Shown: piece after piece, positions 1-7,254 of the stretch | Position numbering within the stretch: position 1 is the first letter of the stretch | Layout of the letters: every line of letters begins with the position of its first letter | Assembly (NCBI GenBank): GCA_016744485.1 | Contig: JADGEG010000040.1 | Span: 1 to 13,385, forward strand | Source of the DNA: Arcobacter sp. | Lineage (GTDB): Bacteria > Campylobacterota > Campylobacteria > Campylobacterales > Arcobacteraceae | Length of the DNA stretch: 13,385 nucleotides | Direction of reading: 5' to 3' | The notes under the pieces: model-generated | Told to the model about the DNA's origin: nothing | Databases searched by the model: none | Seen by the model: the letters and a program-made list of their open reading frames with translations, nothing else | Program-made: the position numbers and the translations under genes

Positions 1-84
1 TAAACCATCTTTTATAAGTACTTGTGCTTTATTTCGGCTGTCTGTGATTTTATTTTCTACTAAGTAATTATCTAATCTAATCAT
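1..84 (-). CDS. tlyA: TlyA-family rRNA 2'-O-methyltransferase, N-terminal fragment (runs off the left edge)
   Basis: Read on the minus strand from the ATG at 84-82, this gives 28 residues beginning MIRLDNYLVENKITDSRNKA and ending LIKDGL at the window edge. The pattern R-L-D-x-Y-L-V-E, then S-R-x-K-A, then L-I-K-D-G is the start of an S4 RNA-binding domain as found in TlyA (hemolysin A) proteins, which methylate ribosomal RNA cytidines at the 2'-O position. S4 domains also open RluA/RsuA pseudouridine synthases, but the very N-terminal position and the V-E-N...S-R-N-K-A wording fit TlyA best. A good ribosome binding site (AAGGGA, minus strand, about 95-90) precedes the start with 5-base spacing. 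The gene is divergent from, and directly abuts, the truncated ABC transporter gene. The catalytic methyltransferase domain lies outside the window, so the family call rests on the S4 segment only. Confidence 0.72.
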   Translation of the reverse strand, partial: MIRLDNYLVENKITDSRNKAQVLIKDGL

Positions 85-1959
85 TTTTTCCCTTGTATTA
101 TTTTAGATAAAAAGAATAAACCTTTTATTCTTTTAAAAAAAGATAGAGATGTATATCTATATGATCCAATTACAAATAAAAAAATAAAAGAAAATTTTAG
201 ATTTTTAAAAAACTTCAAAACTTCAATTTTAATTTTTAGAGATCCTAAAAAAGAGCAAACATTAAACATAGATAAAAATAAAAGCTGGTTTTGGAATCCT
301 GTTAAAACATTTTGGCGTTCATATATTGAAATAGGATTTTTAACTTTTTTTATTAACCTTTTTGCTCTTGCTGTCCCTTTGTTTACTATGAGTGTTTATG
401 ATAGAGTTGTACCAAATAATGCTACTGAAACACTTTTTGTATTAGCAAGTGGTGTTGTTGTGATACTGCTTTTTGATATATATTTTAAATCTGTACGAAA
501 TCATATCATAGAAAAAGTAGGTAAAAAATTAGGAGTGCATTTAGAAGAAGAACTTATGAGAAGAGTTTTACAAATACAAGCACAATATGATAGTATGCTC
601 GTTGGTACTAAGGCTAATTTATTTAGAGAACTACATCAAATTAGAGATTTTATTGCTACAAAATCAATCTTACAAGTTATTGACTTACCATTTTTCTTTA
701 TAGCTGTTGCTGTTATATTTATAATATCACCTGCTGTTGCTACTGTGCCTATTGTTGTTGCATTATTTATTGTTATTTTTAATATTATTATGCAAATTCC
801 AATATCAAATTTAAGTAAAAAAAATATAGAAAATGTACAATCAAAACATAGTTTTTTAGTTGAAAGTATACAAGGTAGTGAAATAATAAAACTATCAAAT
901 GCAAGTGCTACTAAACTTTTTAACTGGAGAAAACTGGTTGCTCTTACAGATTCTATTGCTTTAAAAATTCAATCATTAAATGTATTTTCGATGAATTTAT
1001 CACAAACAATAGTACAGTTTGTTACTATGCTTGTTATTGTTGTAGGAGTTTTTGAAATAGCAAATAAAAACCTAACTGTAGGGGGTTTAATAGCTGTTAC
1101 TATTTTAACAAGTAGAGCAATGGTGCCTATTATTCAAACATCCATGATGCTAATTAAACTAAAAGAAATCAAAGAATCCTTAAACAATATAAATGACTTT
1201 TGGCATTTACCACTAGAAAATGATAAAAATTTAGAAATAGGAATTGGAAAACTAAAAGGTGATATAGAGTTTTCAAAGGTAAGTTTTTTTTATAAAAATA
1301 GTAAATATCCTTCATTAGATGATTGTTCATTAAAAATAAAATCAGGGGAAAAAGTGGGTATCATAGGTCAAACAGGTGCAGGAAAAACGACTTTTTTACG
1401 GCTTTTAACAGGTCTTGATATGTCATCAAAAGGTAGTATATTTTTAGATGGTCATGAAATATCGACCCTGCATCCTGTAGAAATTCGTCAAAACATTGGT
1501 GTTATGCCTCAAGAGCCATTTTTATTTTCAGGAACACTAAAAGAAAATATTGAGCTACAAGCACCAATCAGTAAAGAAAGAATGATGGAGCTTATTAAAA
1601 TAACAGGTTTAGAAGATTTGGTTAAAAAAACAGGACAAGGTGATGCCTTGCAAGTAGGTGAAAGAGGTTCTAATTTATCTGTAGGTCAAAGGCATTTAGT
1701 TGCCCTTGCTCGTGCTATTTTAAAAGATCCTTCGATATTAATCTTAGATGAACCTACAACAGGCTTAGACATAGGTTTAGAAAAAACTATTATTTCTCAT
1801 ATGAGAGAAATATTACATAATAAAACTCTAATAGTTATAACTCACAGATTTGCAGCCTTAGAATTAGTAGATAGAGTAATAGTTTTAAATGATGGTAAGA
1901 TTGTAGCAGACGGTCCTAAAAATTCTGTGCTAAATGCACTACAACAACAAAAGAAATAA
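85..1959 (+). pseudogene. Type I secretion ABC transporter (LapB/RtxB-like), 5'-truncated
   Basis: This is the inner-membrane ATPase/permease of a type I secretion system, the family that exports RTX-type adhesins. The frame is open from 76 and reads as homologous from about 85. Residues such as FPCIILDKKNKPFILLKKD match the second half of the degenerate C39-like N-terminal domain, followed by a K-S-W-F-W linker, a first membrane helix (about 325-385) and VYDRVVPNNATETL. No ATG, GTG or TTG occurs in frame before TTG 379 and ATG 388, and both lie inside or after that first helix. About 70 N-terminal residues of the family are absent, replaced by tlyA. Numbering from 379, the ATPase domain has Walker A GQTGAGKTT (330-338), a variant signature LSVGQ (433-437), Walker B with D457-E458, and the H-loop H489. 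There are no internal stops or frameshifts over about 1.87 kb, so decay is recent or a shortened product is still made. hlyD follows after 2 bases. Confidence 0.78.
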
Positions 1960-1961
1960 AT

Positions 1962-3236
1962 ATGAATAATAAATTATTTGAAGAGTCATCTTGGAATTAT
2001 TATATTTCTGTTGTTCCTATTATGTTGTTTTTTACGATTTTTATTATTTGGGCTTCTATTAGTGAAGTTGAAGAAGTTGTAAGAGGAAGTGGAAAAGTTG
2101 TACCTTCTGGAAAAACAAAGATTTTACAAAACTTTGAAGGTGGAATAATAGCTGAAATTAAAGTAAATGAAGGTGATGTTGTTAAAAAAGGACAAATTAT
2201 TTATACTTTGTCAAATGCTTTTTTTAAAGCTGATTCTATAAGTAAAAAAATGGATTTATTATCATATAGAGCAAGAGAAATTAGGCTAAAAGCTTTTATA
2301 GATAATAAAAATAAAATAATTTTTCCAAAAGAAATGATGAAAAAAATACCAGATATTATAGCAAATGAAAAAAGAATATTTAATGAAGATTTAACAAATA
2401 ATCAAAATACAATAGACACAGTTAAGAATCAATTAAAACAAAAAAAATATAAATTAATCGAAATAAATACAAAGCTAAATAACCTAATAATAGAACTAAA
2501 TCTAGCACAAGAAAATATGAAAATACAAGAAACATTATATAAAAATAAAGTTGTTTCTAAAAAACAATATATTAATGAATTATCCAAAAAACAAAACATA
2601 GTAACCAGACTTTCTGAAACAAGAAATAATATACCAATCATTAAGGAACAAATAAAAGAAGCTAATTATAAAATAGATACAGTAAAATCAGAAATAAGAT
2701 CTAAATACTTAAATAAATATTCTATTTATAAGGCTGAAATTAATAAATTAATAGAAAAAAATAGAGCAAACTCAGATAGAGAATTAAGAAAGTTTGTAAT
2801 ATCACCTGTAAATGGTATTATAAATAAATTATTCTTTTATACTATTGGAGGTATCGTAAAAGCTGGTGATAAGATGGCAGAGATCACTCCTCTTGATGCA
2901 TCTTTAACAATAGAGGCAAAAATTCCTACATCAAGTAGGGCTTTAATATGGAAAGAACAAAAGGTATCTGTAGAAATCACAGCTTATGATTTTTCAAAAT
3001 ATGGTTTACTTGAAGGAAGATTGGTATCAATTTCTCCTGATAGTTTTGAAGATAGAAGTGGAAATGTTTTTTATCTTGTAAAAGTAAAAGTAAATGTCAA
3101 TAATTTTGCACCAGATTTACCAATCTTAGCAGGAATGGTAGCAAATATAAATATATTATCAGGTTCTAAAACTATATTACAATATATTCTTAAACCATTG
3201 AAAAATATAAATAAAAATGCCTTAAGTGAGAAGTAA
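1962..3236 (+). CDS. HlyD-family type I secretion periplasmic adaptor (membrane fusion protein)
   Basis: The 424-residue protein is a full-length adaptor that would bridge the inner-membrane ABC exporter and a TolC-like outer-membrane channel. It has a short cytoplasmic N-terminus, one membrane helix (about residues 13-33) and a lipoyl-like half motif with Q-N-F-E-G-G-I and V-N-E-G-D-V-V-K-K-G-Q (about 56-83). A long Lys/Glu/Asn-rich coiled-coil hairpin spans about 95-265, the second lipoyl half lies near 278-310, and the C-terminal beta-barrel includes VEITAYDFSKYG, S-I-S-P-D and LPILAGM. The tail (ILKPLKNINKNALSEK) matches LapC-type adaptors closely. The ATG is 2 bases after the ABC stop codon, so the pair was one transcription unit. 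The ribosome binding site is weak (AAAGAAA), which suggests translational coupling to the truncated partner. No TolC-like or RTX substrate gene is present here. The family call is firm; whether it still works is doubtful because the ABC partner is truncated. Confidence 0.9.
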   Translation: MNNKLFEESSWNYYISVVPIMLFFTIFIIWASISEVEEVVRGSGKVVPSGKTKILQNFEGGIIAEIKVNEGDVVKKGQIIYTLSNAFFKADSISKKMDLLSYRAREIRLKAFIDNKNKIIFPKEMMKKIPDIIANEKRIFNEDLTNNQNTIDTVKNQLKQKKYKLIEINTKLNNLIIELNLAQENMKIQETLYKNKVVSKKQYINELSKKQNIVTRLSETRNNIPIIKEQIKEANYKIDTVKSEIRSKYLNKYSIYKAEINKLIEKNRANSDRELRKFVISPVNGIINKLFFYTIGGIVKAGDKMAEITPLDASLTIEAKIPTSSRALIWKEQKVSVEITAYDFSKYGLLEGRLVSISPDSFEDRSGNVFYLVKVKVNVNNFAPDLPILAGMVANINILSGSKTILQYILKPLKNINKNALSEK

Positions 3237-3269
3237 GTGAGTGTTAAAATCTATTTATGGATACTTTAT

Positions 3270-3333
3270 TAAAATTAATATGTAACAATAAATAAAATTT
3301 TTCAATTTTTTTTATTGTTACATATTAATTTTA
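3270..3333. repeat. Long near-perfect inverted repeat (hairpin) between hlyD and mqo
   Basis: The arms 3270-3299 and 3304-3333 are complementary over 30 bases with a single T/T mismatch (3293 against 3310) and a 4-base loop (3300-3303). The outer 23 base pairs are perfect. The stem is almost entirely A/T apart from the TGTAAC / GTTACA core. Its position just after hlyD and before mqo would suit a bidirectional transcription stop, but the stem is much longer than an ordinary intrinsic terminator and has no GC-rich core. A small non-coding repeat element, such as a MITE-like remnant, is the alternative. No second copy was seen elsewhere in the window. Confidence 0.75.
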
Positions 3334-3346
3334 TAAACAAATTTAA

Positions 3347-3352
3347 TATTAT
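3347..3352 (+). promoter_or_regulatory. Candidate -10 element for mqo
   Basis: TATTAT lies about 40 bases upstream of the mqo start, beyond the hairpin, in an A/T-rich stretch. Campylobacterota sigma-70 promoters commonly have a clear -10 with no strong -35. The match is imperfect and the surroundings are AT-rich throughout, so this is only a candidate. Confidence 0.3.
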
Positions 3353-3394
3353 ATGTTAGTATTTGTGGAATGATTTACTTAAATAGGAATATGA

Positions 3395-4750
3395 ATGAAT
3401 AATAAACACTACGATGTCATTATAATTGGTGGAGGAATATCTGGATCTGCATTATTTTATGAGTTAGCTAGATATACAAATGCAAAAAGTATATGTTTAC
3501 TTGAAAAGTATGATGAACTAGCTACATTAAACTCAAAAGGCACAAGTAATTCTCAAACTATTCATGTAGGGGATATAGAAACAAACTATACTTTAGAAAA
3601 AGCAAAGATCACTAAAAGAACTGCGAAAATGATTGAAAAGTTTTGTTTACAATATAATTTGGAAAATAAAATTATGTTTGCTCATCAAAAAATGGCTTTA
3701 GGTGTTGGTGCTAAAGAGGTTGCATTTATAAAAAATAGATATGAAGAGTTTAAAGAAGTTTTTCCTTATTTGGAACTATGGGATAAAGAACAAATTCGAC
3801 AATTAGAACCAAAATTAGTTTATGCCAACAAAGAACAAACACAAGATAGACCTGAACCAATTTTAGCAATGGGTGCAAAAAATGAATATACTACGGTTGA
3901 TTTTGGTGCAATGACAAAAGAAATGGCAAAAGCTGCTAAAACTCAAGAGAATGTTATTACTGATATATTTTATAATGCTGAAGTTGAAAAAATTGAAAAA
4001 GTAGACAATGTTTATAAGGTAACAACTATATCAAAAACAGAGTTTACATGTGATTTTGTTGTTGTAAATGCTGGAGCTCATTCTTTATATTTAGCTCATA
4101 AAATGGGCTATGGAAAACATATGGGTTCTTTATCTATGGCAGGTAGTTTTTATATTACAAATGATAAGTTTTTAAATGGAAAAGTTTATATGGTTCAAAA
4201 CAACAAATTACCATTTGCAGCTCTTCATGGAGATCCTGATATTTTATGTGATGGAAGAACAAGATTTGGACCAACTGCTTTAGCTTTACTTGTCCTGGAA
4301 AGATATAAGGGTTTTAAAACATTTTTTCAATGTTTTAAAACTATGAATGTAGATGGAAATATATTAAAAATATTTTGGGATTTAATAAAAGATAGTGAAA
4401 TAAGGTCTTATGTTTTTAGAAATTTCTTGTTTGAAATACCAGGTATTAATAAAAGTTTATTTGTAAAAGATGCACAAAAGATAGTTCCTTCTTTAAGTGT
4501 TGATGATATTGAATATGCTAAAGGTTTTGGAGGTGTTCGTCCACAAGTCTTAGACAAAGAACAGCAAAAATTGATGCTAGGAGAAGCTTCTATTAACCCA
4601 GGAAATGGAATACTTTTTAATATGACTCCAAGTCCAGGAGCTACATCTTGCTTAGGAAATGCAGAAAGAGACCTTAAGATTATTATTAAATATTTAAATT
4701 TAAATTTTGATGAAAAAACTTTTGTAGAAGAATTAACTGATATATATTGA
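3395..4750 (+). CDS. mqo: Malate:quinone oxidoreductase (FAD-dependent)
   Basis: The 451-residue product is the membrane-associated flavoprotein that oxidises malate to oxaloacetate and passes electrons to quinone, linking the TCA cycle to the respiratory chain. The FAD-binding Rossmann motif G12-x-G14-x-x-G17 sits in YDVIIIGGGISGSALFYELA. It is followed by the family region S-K-G-T-S-N-S-Q-T-I-H-V-G-D-I-E-T-N-Y and, near the C-terminus, GFGGVRPQVLDKEQQKL and M-T-P-S-P-G-A-T-S-C. This length and wording match the roughly 450-residue Helicobacter/Campylobacter/Arcobacter form rather than the longer E. coli type. An ATG at 3391 is followed by a stop after three codons. The ATG at 3395 has AGGA at 3385-3388 with 6-base spacing and is the start. 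The gene has its own upstream region, is bounded by the 3270-3333 hairpin, and appears to be a single-gene unit. Confidence 0.92.
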   Translation: MNNKHYDVIIIGGGISGSALFYELARYTNAKSICLLEKYDELATLNSKGTSNSQTIHVGDIETNYTLEKAKITKRTAKMIEKFCLQYNLENKIMFAHQKMALGVGAKEVAFIKNRYEEFKEVFPYLELWDKEQIRQLEPKLVYANKEQTQDRPEPILAMGAKNEYTTVDFGAMTKEMAKAAKTQENVITDIFYNAEVEKIEKVDNVYKVTTISKTEFTCDFVVVNAGAHSLYLAHKMGYGKHMGSLSMAGSFYITNDKFLNGKVYMVQNNKLPFAALHGDPDILCDGRTRFGPTALALLVLERYKGFKTFFQCFKTMNVDGNILKIFWDLIKDSEIRSYVFRNFLFEIPGINKSLFVKDAQKIVPSLSVDDIEYAKGFGGVRPQVLDKEQQKLMLGEASINPGNGILFNMTPSPGATSCLGNAERDLKIIIKYLNLNFDEKTFVEELTDIY

Positions 4751-4769
4751 CCTAGTTAAACAATATTGA

Positions 4770-4775
4770 TATAAT
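4770..4775 (+). promoter_or_regulatory. Probable -10 box for the HD-GYP regulator gene
   Basis: A perfect TATAAT lies in the 55-base gap between mqo and the regulator gene, about 30 bases before the start codon, in the context TTGATATAATGTAAAC. Spacing would give a 5' leader of about 20-25 bases. No convincing -35 is visible, which is normal for sigma-70 promoters in this phylum. Confidence 0.5.
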
Positions 4776-4805
4776 GTAAACTTATATTTAAAATAAAGTT
4801 GAACT

Positions 4806-6611
4806 ATGAATGATATCAATAATAATTTTTTAAAACACTTATCTATTTTATATGTTGAAGATAATAGTTCTATTCAAGAAGAAGTTGTTTATTTCTTAAA
4901 AAATAGAGTTAGCAAACTTTTTATTGCTTCTAACGGTGAAGAAGGTTTAAAACTATTTAAAGAAAAGAAACCAAATCTTATTGTTACAGATATCTCAATG
5001 CCAATATTAGATGGAATTGAAATGTCAAAAAAAATTAGATTTTTTGATAAAGAAATACCTATTATAGTTGTTAGTGCCTATAACGACTCAGAATATTTAA
5101 CTGATGCGATAGATATAGGCATTGTTAATTTTTTAATGAAACAATTAAATTTATTTAAACTAAATGAAATTTTAGAAAAAATTTCAAAAAATATGAAAAT
5201 AGAAAAAGAAAATAAACAGATGAAATTACTTTTGGAACAATATAAAAGTATTGCTGATGAAAGAGAAATTATTTCTATAATAGATTTAAATAAAAAAATT
5301 ATATATGCAAATCAACCATTTATAAAAATTTCTGGCTATAAAAAAGAAGATCTACTTGGACAAAATTATCAATTTTTACAAGACAATAATCAAGATAAAG
5401 AACAATATATAAAAATTTGGAATACAATTAATAATGAGAAAAAAATTTGGAGAGGAGTGTTGAAAAATGAAAATAAGAATAATAAAATATATTATCTTGA
5501 TACACTCATAAAACCTATATTTGATGATGAAGAAAATATAAAAGAATTTATTGCTATGAGTCATGATATAACATCTTTAGAAAAAACAAAAATATTTTTA
5601 AAAAACAAAAACACACAACAATCTTCAAATTTAAATGATGCACTTTTTAATTTAGAACAATATGAAAAAGGTATAAATGCAAATAATATTGTGTCAAGAA
5701 CAGATACTAAGGGTATGATTACTTATGTAAATGAAGAATTTATAAAAACAAGTGGCTATACGAAAAAAGAATTATTAGGAAAATCTAATAATATTCTAAG
5801 ACATAAAGATATGGAAAAGCAAATATTTAAAAACTTATGGTTTACAATTAAAAATGGAAAAATTTGGAAAGGCGTAATAAAAAATAGAAATAAATTAGGA
5901 AATTCATATTATGTTAATTCTGTTATTTTACCTATTTTTAATACTAAAAATAAAATTGTTGAGTACCTAAGTATTACCCATGATATTACACAAACCATAA
6001 ACCTTAATAAAGAACTAGAGTATGGACAAAGAGAAATCATCTATAAAATGGGCGAAATATGTGAAACAAGAAGTCAAGAAACAGGTTATCATGTAAAAAG
6101 AGTAGCTCAATATTCAAAGCTTTTGGCTAAATTATATGGTTTAAAACCTTATGATATAAAATTACTTTTTATAGCTTCCCCTATGCATGATATTGGTAAG
6201 GTTGGTATTTCTGATAAAATATTAAATAAAACTACCAAGTTAAACTTAGAAGAGTGGGAAATCATGAAAACCCATAGTAATATAGGGTATAAAATATTAA
6301 AAGACTCAAATAGAGAATTTTTAAAAGCAGCGGCTATTGTTGCTTATGAACATCACGAAAAATGGGATGGTTCAGGATATCCCCGAGGATTAAAAGAAAC
6401 AAGTATTCATATATACGGACGAATTACTGCCTTTGCTGATGTATTTGATGCCTTAGGAAGTAATAGATGCTATAAAAAATCATGGACATTAGATAAAATT
6501 TGTAAATATATGCAAAATGAAAAAGGAAAACAATTTGAACCTAAAATAATTGATTTATTTTTTGATAATATTGAAGAATTTGTAAAAATTAGAAATAAAT
6601 ATATAGACTAA
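4806..6611 (+). CDS. Response regulator with REC, two PAS domains and HD-GYP cyclic-di-GMP phosphodiesterase
   Basis: The 601-residue cytoplasmic protein has four domains. The receiver domain (about 12-125) carries acidic residues E18-D19, phospho-acceptor D62 in VTDISMP, S90 and K112. Two related PAS domains follow (about 150-256 and 283-395), each with a F-I-K-x-S-G-Y-x-K-x-(D/E)-L-L-G segment and each ending in H-D-I-T. The HD-GYP domain (about 400-595) has H461-D462 in MHDIGKVG and the intact signature EHHEKWDGSGYP (515-526). Known HD-GYP proteins with these residues hydrolyse cyclic-di-GMP, so enzymatic competence is likely. The receiver has K112-Q113 where K-P is usual. There are no membrane segments. 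No histidine kinase is adjacent, so the phospho-donor is unknown. The start has a weak Shine-Dalgarno but a good -10 box upstream. It may act on surface adhesion or motility, but nothing here names the target. Confidence 0.9.
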   Translation: MNDINNNFLKHLSILYVEDNSSIQEEVVYFLKNRVSKLFIASNGEEGLKLFKEKKPNLIVTDISMPILDGIEMSKKIRFFDKEIPIIVVSAYNDSEYLTDAIDIGIVNFLMKQLNLFKLNEILEKISKNMKIEKENKQMKLLLEQYKSIADEREIISIIDLNKKIIYANQPFIKISGYKKEDLLGQNYQFLQDNNQDKEQYIKIWNTINNEKKIWRGVLKNENKNNKIYYLDTLIKPIFDDEENIKEFIAMSHDITSLEKTKIFLKNKNTQQSSNLNDALFNLEQYEKGINANNIVSRTDTKGMITYVNEEFIKTSGYTKKELLGKSNNILRHKDMEKQIFKNLWFTIKNGKIWKGVIKNRNKLGNSYYVNSVILPIFNTKNKIVEYLSITHDITQTINLNKELEYGQREIIYKMGEICETRSQETGYHVKRVAQYSKLLAKLYGLKPYDIKLLFIASPMHDIGKVGISDKILNKTTKLNLEEWEIMKTHSNIGYKILKDSNREFLKAAAIVAYEHHEKWDGSGYPRGLKETSIHIYGRITAFADVFDALGSNRCYKKSWTLDKICKYMQNEKGKQFEPKIIDLFFDNIEEFVKIRNKYID

Positions 6612-6640
6612 AATTATTATACAATTTTTTAAAAACAAGA

Positions 6641-6646
6641 TATAAT
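6641..6646 (+). promoter_or_regulatory. Probable -10 box for the isochorismatase-family gene (and murA)
   Basis: TATAAT stands in the 63-base gap after the HD-GYP gene, preceded by a T-run and A-run, and lies 29 bases before the start codon. It is followed by a strong AAGGAA ribosome binding site at 6664-6669. It probably also drives murA, 37 bases past the end of the first gene. Confidence 0.5.
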
Positions 6647-6674
6647 ACTTAATAAACATATTTAAGGAAATAAA

Positions 6675-7217
6675 ATGAGAATTCAAGTTAATAATACTAT
6701 GTTTTGTCTAGTTGATGTACAGGAGAGACTTTTTCCTTTGATGAACAATCAAGACTTAATAGAAAAAAATCTTTTAACTTTAATAAAAGGTTTAAAATTA
6801 CATAAAATACCTTTTATAATAAATGAACAATATAAAAAAGGTCTAGGACAGACTATTTCTAGTATAAACGCTCTAGTTTCAGAAGATTTACATTTTGAAA
6901 AAACTACATTTTCATCTTGTAAAAATGAAAATACTTTAGAAAAAATTAAAAGTATGAATAAACAATTCATAATAGTTGCTGGCATTGAAACTCATGTCTG
7001 TATTTTACAAACTTGTTTGGATTTATTAGATAACGGTTTTACACCTGTACTTGTAACAGATTGTGTGAGTTCACGCACACAAAATAATACAAGTATGGCA
7101 ATAAAAAGATTAATTCAAGCAGGAGTTATACCTACAACATATGAATCAATTTTATTTGAATTAACAAAAAGTTCAAAAAATCCTGTATTCAAAGAAATAT
7201 CAGCACTAGTAAAGTAA
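6675..7217 (+). CDS. Isochorismatase-family cysteine hydrolase
   Basis: The 180-residue protein has the isochorismatase-like alpha/beta fold and the family's catalytic triad: D14 in LVDVQERL, K76 in HFEKTTFSS and C109 in VAGIETHVCILQT. The G-I-E-T-H-V-C block followed by a conserved V-S-S-R is typical of small YcaC-like amidohydrolases. Members act on varied substrates (isochorismate, nicotinamide, carbamoyl-sarcosine, others), and the specificity cannot be read from the sequence. There is no siderophore or menaquinone gene next to it, so a role in isochorismate metabolism is not indicated. The start ATG has AAGGAA at 6664-6669 with 5-base spacing. murA follows 37 bases downstream on the same strand with no visible terminator, so co-transcription is likely. 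No signal peptide is seen; it should be cytosolic. Confidence 0.87.
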   Translation: MRIQVNNTMFCLVDVQERLFPLMNNQDLIEKNLLTLIKGLKLHKIPFIINEQYKKGLGQTISSINALVSEDLHFEKTTFSSCKNENTLEKIKSMNKQFIIVAGIETHVCILQTCLDLLDNGFTPVLVTDCVSSRTQNNTSMAIKRLIQAGVIPTTYESILFELTKSSKNPVFKEISALVK

Positions 7218-7243
7218 CAATAATAAAAACTATAAAAAATAAT

Positions 7244-7247
7244 AGGA
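7244..7247 (+). promoter_or_regulatory. murA: Ribosome binding site that fixes the TTG start of murA
   Basis: AGGA sits 7 bases before TTG 7255. An in-frame TAG at 7243-7245 overlaps it, so no upstream start is possible, and the next residues (T-Y-L-K-I-L-G) match the usual MurA N-terminus. Initiation at TTG is therefore well supported. Confidence 0.65.
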
Positions 7248-7254
7248 TATATAT

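Noticed and set aside
100..105. TAAAAT on the minus strand as a tlyA promoter -10
   Set aside because: A transcript from it would begin inside or just before the ribosome binding site, and similar A/T hexamers are everywhere in this sequence.
81..269. Minus-strand open frame of 62 codons opposite the exporter 5' region
   Set aside because: It is the antisense of clearly homologous exporter codons and overlaps tlyA's upstream signals. Its composition is a low-complexity mirror of an AT-rich coding strand.
6612..6640. A-run/T-run after the HD-GYP gene as a terminator
   Set aside because: No stem of useful length forms; the sequence is simply AT-rich ahead of the next promoter.
7061..7082. 22-base imperfect palindrome TTGTGTG...CACACAA inside the isochorismatase-family gene
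   Set aside because: It encodes the conserved D-C-V-S-S-R-T-Q stretch, has one mismatched pair and only a 2-base loop, and has no regulatory context.
6675..7217. Assignment of the small hydrolase to nicotinamidase (PncA) or EntB
   Set aside because: The triad supports the superfamily, but the metal-binding residues expected of PncA are not apparent and no siderophore genes are near, so a specific substrate is not supported.
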